The position numbers were made by a program, and so were the translations under genes. From contig NZ_JAUDRZ010000026.1 of assembly GCF_030380735.1 (NCBI RefSeq), forward strand, positions 683,370-747,369: a stretch of DNA of 64,000 bases. The letters are read 5' to 3'. The DNA is from Rhizobium sp. S152. Its GTDB lineage: Bacteria; Pseudomonadota; Alphaproteobacteria; Rhizobiales; Rhizobiaceae. The notes under the pieces were generated by a model. It had not been told where the DNA came from. It did no database searches and was given only the letters and a program-made list of their open reading frames with translations. Position 1 is the first letter of the stretch, and every line of letters starts with the position of its first letter. This document shows, in pieces, positions 60,107 through 64,000 of the stretch.

Positions 60107-62436
60107 AATCGTCCTTTGTTGCAGTCTCGGTCGCAGTCGTGGTGGCGGGTGTCGTCGTCGCCATGAAGGACCGTGCCGCGATACAGGAGGCACTCGGCAT
60201 CGGCTCTTCCGACCACCAGATTCCGCAGCTCATGCTCATGGGCCGCATCAGCGGACCGGACAACGCTCCGGTCAAGCCGCCGATCGACGTGCAGTCGGTA
60301 GCGCAGCAGATCCAGGCGGCCGCGCCGGCATCCACCCTGCCCGACGAACCGCCGCAGCCTGCGCCGGCAGCCGACCAACAATCCGAAACACCCGAAGTCG
60401 TCGCCCAGGCGCGCCAGCAGCAGCCACCGCCCGCGCAGGCCGCACCCGAGCAGAAGGTCGATGAAAGCGCGTTGCGCTACTTCGCCGGCCGTGGCGACAA
60501 GGCGCGCCTGCAAGCCGAAATCTCTCGCCTGCAGGCGCTCTATCCGAACTGGACGCCGCCGGCCGATCCGCTGGCAATCCCGCAGGGTGGCGACAAGCAG
60601 CTCGAGGCGATGTGGCAGCTCTATTCCGAAGGTCGCTACGCCGAACTGCGCAAGGCGATCGCCGACCGCCAGGCGACAGGCTGGCAGCCGCCCGCCGACC
60701 TGCTCGACCGTCTCGACGTCGCCGAAGCCCGCTCGCGGCTGGTCAACGCCTCAGACCTCAAGCAATACGCCACCGTCGTCCAGATCGGAGCGGAAACGCC
60801 GAGCCTGCTCACCTGCAGCGACATCGATATTCTCTGGCGCGTAGCGGAAGCCTTCGCCCGCACCGACCGCGTGCCGCGCGCCCAGGCCGCCTATGTCTAC
60901 ATCCTGAAGAACTGCACCAATCCGCAGGAACGCCTCGCGACCATGCAGAAGGCTTCGGGCCTGCTCGCCTATGGCCCGATGCAGGAGCTGATGGCGCTGG
61001 AGCGTCCCGACGGCAATGGCGGTCGCGAATTCGACCCCATCCGCAACGATCTCGCCCGCAGCTTCGTCGCCGCCGGCGACGACGATGCCGATCTTGCCGT
61101 CTCGCCCGAATACATCACCCAGGTCCAGCGCCTGGCCGAGACCCAGAACCTGCCGTCCGACAATCTGCTGCTCGGCTGGTACGACCTTCGCCGCGAAAAC
61201 TGGCCGGAGGCAGAGAAGTGGTTCCGCGCCGCCCGCGCCAAGGAAGATTCTACCAGCGCCTCGCAGGGGCTCACGCTGGTGCTGATCGCGCAGAAGAAAT
61301 ATCCCGAGGCCGAGGACATCATGTACAAGTGGCGCGACTCCTCAAAGGACGCGACCGCCACCTATCTCGCCGCCACCGCCAACCTCATGGCGATGCAGCC
61401 TCCCGCCAGCATGAGCGAGGACGTGCTGGCCCGCATGGCCGCCGAGATCATCGCCCAGAAATACGTGCCCACCGCCCAGCAGTTCGGTTGGTACGCCCGT
61501 TCCCTCAACCAGCCGCAGACGGCGGCGCGCTGGTTCGAGACGGCGCTGCGCTGGAAGCCGGATGACGAGCCGTCCGCCTATGGCCTGGCGATCACCCGCG
61601 CCCAGCTGAACGACCGACGCGGCGTCGCCGAGGTGCAACGCCTGTGGGCCGGGCGCTCCGAGCGCATCGCCAATCTCGGCGAGACGAATGTCTCGATCAC
61701 ACAGAACCGGGCACCGCTCCCCTCGCCGACGGGCGAGCCCGTGCAGCAGGCGCCGATCGCTCAGGAGACCGCGGCCGGCCAGTACGCGCCCACCATGGCG
61801 GCTCCCGCCGCCGCTGCCGCGCCGCGGGAGGTCAGCACCCCCGCCAGCGCCGAATACGTTCGCCCGGCCCCGATCCAGGCGGCGGCCCCGCGCCGCGCCG
61901 CGCGCCCGCAGACACGCGGCTGCTCGACAACCGTCAATGCCCAGCTCCTCAATCCCGACGACGCGCTGACCCGCGGCTGGTGCCTGATGGACCTCAACCG
62001 CCCGATGGAAGCAGCCGACGCCTTCCAGGCGGCGCTGAACAGCCCGACCCGCAAGACCCGCGAAGACGCCGCCTACGGCCAGAGCCTCGCGTATCTGCGC
62101 GCCGGCCTCTCCAACAATGCCGCCGTCGCCGCCACCAAGGCGCCGCAGACCCGCCAGCGCGCCGCCGAGCTGCAGGTCTCGATCCTCGCCAACCGCGCGC
62201 TCGCCGCCTTCGACGCCAAGCGCTACCGCGAAGCCCTGATCTTTCTCGACCAGCGCGCCCAGCTGCAGCAGGAGCGCATCGATTTGATGGTTCTGAGGGG
62301 CTATGCCTACCTCAATCTCAAGATGTACGGCGATGCCGAGCGCATCTTCAACGCCGCCGCAGCCACCGGCAGCAAAGACGCCAACCGCGGCCTCGCCGAC
62401 GTCAAGGCCGCGACGCATCCGGACTCCGTGGACTGA
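60103..62436 (+). CDS. TPR-rich cellulose operon protein (BcsK/BcsC-like)
   Basis: The 777-aa protein has one N-terminal membrane helix or uncleaved signal (FVAVSVAVVVAGVVVAMKDR), a Pro/Gln/Ala-rich segment (about 55-125) and repeated helical hairpins of TPR type (about 185-300, 340-480 and 600-770; for example LGWYDLRRENWPEAEKWFRAA, QTAARWFETALRWKPDDEPS, LMDLNRPMEAADAFQAALNS). A second Pro/Ala-rich linker lies about 540-600. No outer-membrane beta barrel follows, unlike BcsC, which fits the TPR protein of type III bcs operons. GTG 60103 overlaps the bcsZ stop and has GGAG 5 bases upstream. Confidence 0.85.
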   Translation: MKSSFVAVSVAVVVAGVVVAMKDRAAIQEALGIGSSDHQIPQLMLMGRISGPDNAPVKPPIDVQSVAQQIQAAAPASTLPDEPPQPAPAADQQSETPEVVAQARQQQPPPAQAAPEQKVDESALRYFAGRGDKARLQAEISRLQALYPNWTPPADPLAIPQGGDKQLEAMWQLYSEGRYAELRKAIADRQATGWQPPADLLDRLDVAEARSRLVNASDLKQYATVVQIGAETPSLLTCSDIDILWRVAEAFARTDRVPRAQAAYVYILKNCTNPQERLATMQKASGLLAYGPMQELMALERPDGNGGREFDPIRNDLARSFVAAGDDDADLAVSPEYITQVQRLAETQNLPSDNLLLGWYDLRRENWPEAEKWFRAARAKEDSTSASQGLTLVLIAQKKYPEAEDIMYKWRDSSKDATATYLAATANLMAMQPPASMSEDVLARMAAEIIAQKYVPTAQQFGWYARSLNQPQTAARWFETALRWKPDDEPSAYGLAITRAQLNDRRGVAEVQRLWAGRSERIANLGETNVSITQNRAPLPSPTGEPVQQAPIAQETAAGQYAPTMAAPAAAAAPREVSTPASAEYVRPAPIQAAAPRRAARPQTRGCSTTVNAQLLNPDDALTRGWCLMDLNRPMEAADAFQAALNSPTRKTREDAAYGQSLAYLRAGLSNNAAVAATKAPQTRQRAAELQVSILANRALAAFDAKRYREALIFLDQRAQLQQERIDLMVLRGYAYLNLKMYGDAERIFNAAAATGSKDANRGLADVKAATHPDSVD

Positions 62437-62522
62437 GCCTAGCGCACCGTGCGAGCTTCGATAGCAAAAAATTAAAACGGAAAGCGCTAGGCTGCCTCGA
62501 TATCTCTTGAGGTGGTTTCAAC

Positions 62523-62942
62523 ATGCGTCGCTCATTGCCGTTCATAATCGCGCTTGCCGCAACCTCCTCCGTCGCCTTCGCGGGCACGTCCGGTCCTGAC
62601 GTCGGATTGACGTCGAAACTGACGTCATGCGTCGGCAAGTTCGCGGCGGCTGTTCCCTATGAGAGCTACGTTCCGGGTCAGCAGCAATCGCGCGCGGATG
62701 CCGCTCTCGCATTGAGGAAGCTGCTGCCATCGGACGCCACAGCCGACATGTCGGTCTACATCGCCGCCGTCAACGACGCCAAGGCAAGCTATGAGCCGGA
62801 ACTCGTCCGCGATCCGATGAACACGACGAGGATCATCCGCGCGCTGATGGAAGAGTGCAACGCCTACGCAACCCAGGCGCTCAAGTCGAGAAGCGTGCCG
62901 AACCAGCGCGTGGCAACGGGCGAGACCGCCAACAACCAGTGA
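62523..62942 (+). CDS. Small exported protein of unknown function
   Basis: The 139-aa protein has a signal peptide (MRRSLPFIIALAATSSVAFA) and a mature helical domain of about 117 residues with two Cys (LTSCVGKFAAAVPYESYVPG and LMEECNAYATQALKS) that could form a disulfide. It ends with a polar tail. I do not recognise the family. GAGG lies 9-10 bases upstream of the ATG. It follows the TPR gene by 86 bp on the same strand and may be the last gene of the cellulose operon or stand alone. Confidence 0.65.
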   Translation: MRRSLPFIIALAATSSVAFAGTSGPDVGLTSKLTSCVGKFAAAVPYESYVPGQQQSRADAALALRKLLPSDATADMSVYIAAVNDAKASYEPELVRDPMNTTRIIRALMEECNAYATQALKSRSVPNQRVATGETANNQ

Positions 62943-62992
62943 TGCAGGTGCGGCCCGGAACCTAAGCCCGGCTCCGACGTTCTTCGCTCACT

Positions 62993-64000
62993 GTGGATCA
63001 GAGAGCAAATTACAAAAGAGAACCCGAGACCTCGATCGCGACCGCATCCGCGGGCGAGAGTCTGGTATTCGTACCCAGCCTCGACGAGGGCATCACCCGT
63101 CGCGAGGGCAAGAATGGCTTTCTCTATTACGATGCCGACGGCAAGCGCCTGACCGACAGCGCCGAGATCGACCGCATCAACGCGCTCGCCATCCCGCCCG
63201 CCTATACCGACGTGCTGATCTCCGCCGACCCTCGCTCGCACCTGCAGGCGACCGGTCGCGACGCGCGCGGGCGCAAACAGTACCGCTATCACCCCGAATG
63301 GACGGCCGAGCGCGGCCGCACCAAGTTCGAGCGGCTGGCCGAGTTCGCCGAAGCCCTTCCCGCCATCCGCCAGAAGGTCGACAAGGATTTGCGGCTGCGC
63401 TCGCCGACCATGGACAAGGCGCTGGCAACGGTGGTCTGGCTGCTAGACAACCTCTTCATCCGCGTCGGCAATGCCGCCTATGCCGAGGAGAACCGTTCCT
63501 ACGGTCTGACCACGCTGCGCAACCGTCACGTCAGGATCACGGGATCGAACGTGCATTTCCGGTTCAAGGGCAAATCCGGCAAGGAGTGGCGCCTCAGCCA
63601 CGGCGACCGCCGCATCACCCGCGCCATCCGCATGCTGCAGGAACTGCCGGGACAGCAGCTGTTCCAGTATGTCGACGAAGACGGCGATTGCCATCCGATC
63701 CGCTCGCAGGACGTCAACGCCTATATCAAGCAGGCGACCGGCGACGACTTCACCTCGCGCCAGTTCCGCACCTGGGGCGCGACGCGCATGGCGGCGACGG
63801 CGCTTGCGGCGCAGGAGCCGATGGAAAGCATCCGCGCCCGCAAGATCCAGGTCAACGAGGTTATCGACGCCGTCGCGGCACGCCTCGTCAACACCCGCGC
63901 CGTCTGCCGCTCCTCTTATATCCATCCCGAGGTTTTCGAGGATTTCGAGAGCGGCGACCTCGCCGCCATCGCCCGCATGCGCCCGAGCCGCAGCAGGAAG
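62993..64000 (+). CDS. Partial DNA topoisomerase IB (3' end cut by window)
   Basis: The frame is open from a stop at 62963-62965 to the window end; GTG 62993 is the best start (336 codons visible), although no clear ribosome-binding site precedes it. Viral/bacterial-type TopIB motifs are present: GKNGFLYYDADGKRL (about residue 42), QYRYHPEWTAERGRTKF (about 93), RVGNAAYAEENRSYGLTTLR (about 157, first catalytic Arg region), GKSGKEWRL (catalytic Lys, about 193), TSRQFRTWGAT (second Arg, about 254) and the nucleophilic Tyr in SSYIHPEVF (about 309). It relaxes supercoils through a 3'-phosphotyrosine. The core is nearly complete; only a C-terminal tail is missing. Confidence 0.93.
   Translation, partial: MDQRANYKREPETSIATASAGESLVFVPSLDEGITRREGKNGFLYYDADGKRLTDSAEIDRINALAIPPAYTDVLISADPRSHLQATGRDARGRKQYRYHPEWTAERGRTKFERLAEFAEALPAIRQKVDKDLRLRSPTMDKALATVVWLLDNLFIRVGNAAYAEENRSYGLTTLRNRHVRITGSNVHFRFKGKSGKEWRLSHGDRRITRAIRMLQELPGQQLFQYVDEDGDCHPIRSQDVNAYIKQATGDDFTSRQFRTWGATRMAATALAAQEPMESIRARKIQVNEVIDAVAARLVNTRAVCRSSYIHPEVFEDFESGDLAAIARMRPSRSRK

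Overview
The window reads as chromosomal (or chromid) DNA of a member of the Rhizobiaceae (Rhizobium/Agrobacterium/Sinorhizobium group). The support is a high-GC, densely packed coding pattern, many ABC-import operons with adjacent GntR, RpiR and LuxR regulators, a rhizobial-type cellulose operon that begins with bcsN, a VirC1-like ParA, and short GC-rich mosaic palindromes of the RIME kind between genes. There is no phage, transposase, integrase, rRNA or CRISPR array. Both ends cut through genes.

1-12.3 kb: a truncated membrane protein that looks like an STT3-type glycosyltransferase; an exported RNase T2; a plus-strand run of alpha/beta hydrolase, DMT exporter, class III CoA-transferase and a ThDP-dependent acetolactate-synthase-like enzyme; then RidA, a DUF442 protein, an aldose-epimerase-like protein, an exported L,D-transpeptidase, a LuxR-type regulator, a small lipoprotein and an orphan ParA.

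12.4-26.5 kb: a catabolic locus built like a polyamine (Puu-type) pathway. The minus-strand operon carries N-formylglutamate amidohydrolase, an APC permease, a glutamine-synthetase-like ligase, a PIN/HTH toxin-antitoxin pair placed inside the operon, aldehyde dehydrogenase and iron alcohol dehydrogenase. Divergent from it are an RpiR regulator and a four-gene ABC importer, followed by an MFS carrier.

26.5-34.9 kb: a sugar ABC importer with a Gfo/Idh/MocA dehydrogenase on the minus strand, divergent from a BadF-type sugar kinase, a HutC-type GntR regulator and a PP2C-like phosphatase. The shared promoter region holds a 14-bp element repeated in inverted orientation.

35-44 kb: cobalamin-dependent methionine synthase (metH) preceded by a perfect 20-bp palindrome, an N-acylglucosamine 2-epimerase family enzyme, a CHASE4-GGDEF diguanylate cyclase and several small proteins.

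42.8-50.2 kb: a third ABC importer (ATPase, Tat-exported binding protein, two permeases) running into a hydantoin/allantoin-racemase-like protein, a flavin reductase and a UPF0303 protein, with a divergent FCD-type GntR regulator and a 16-bp palindrome between them.

50.2-64 kb: a SIMPL-domain protein, a CAT-anticodon tRNA, a hicAB toxin-antitoxin pair in AT-rich surroundings, the cellulose operon bcsN-bcsA-bcsB-bcsZ-TPR protein, a small exported protein, and a truncated DNA topoisomerase IB.

The most notable non-coding pattern is that all three ABC operons carry a strong secondary-structure element exactly between the binding-protein gene and the first permease gene. I did not find a clearly new multi-gene system. 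The best leads are regulatory elements and unusual gene placements.
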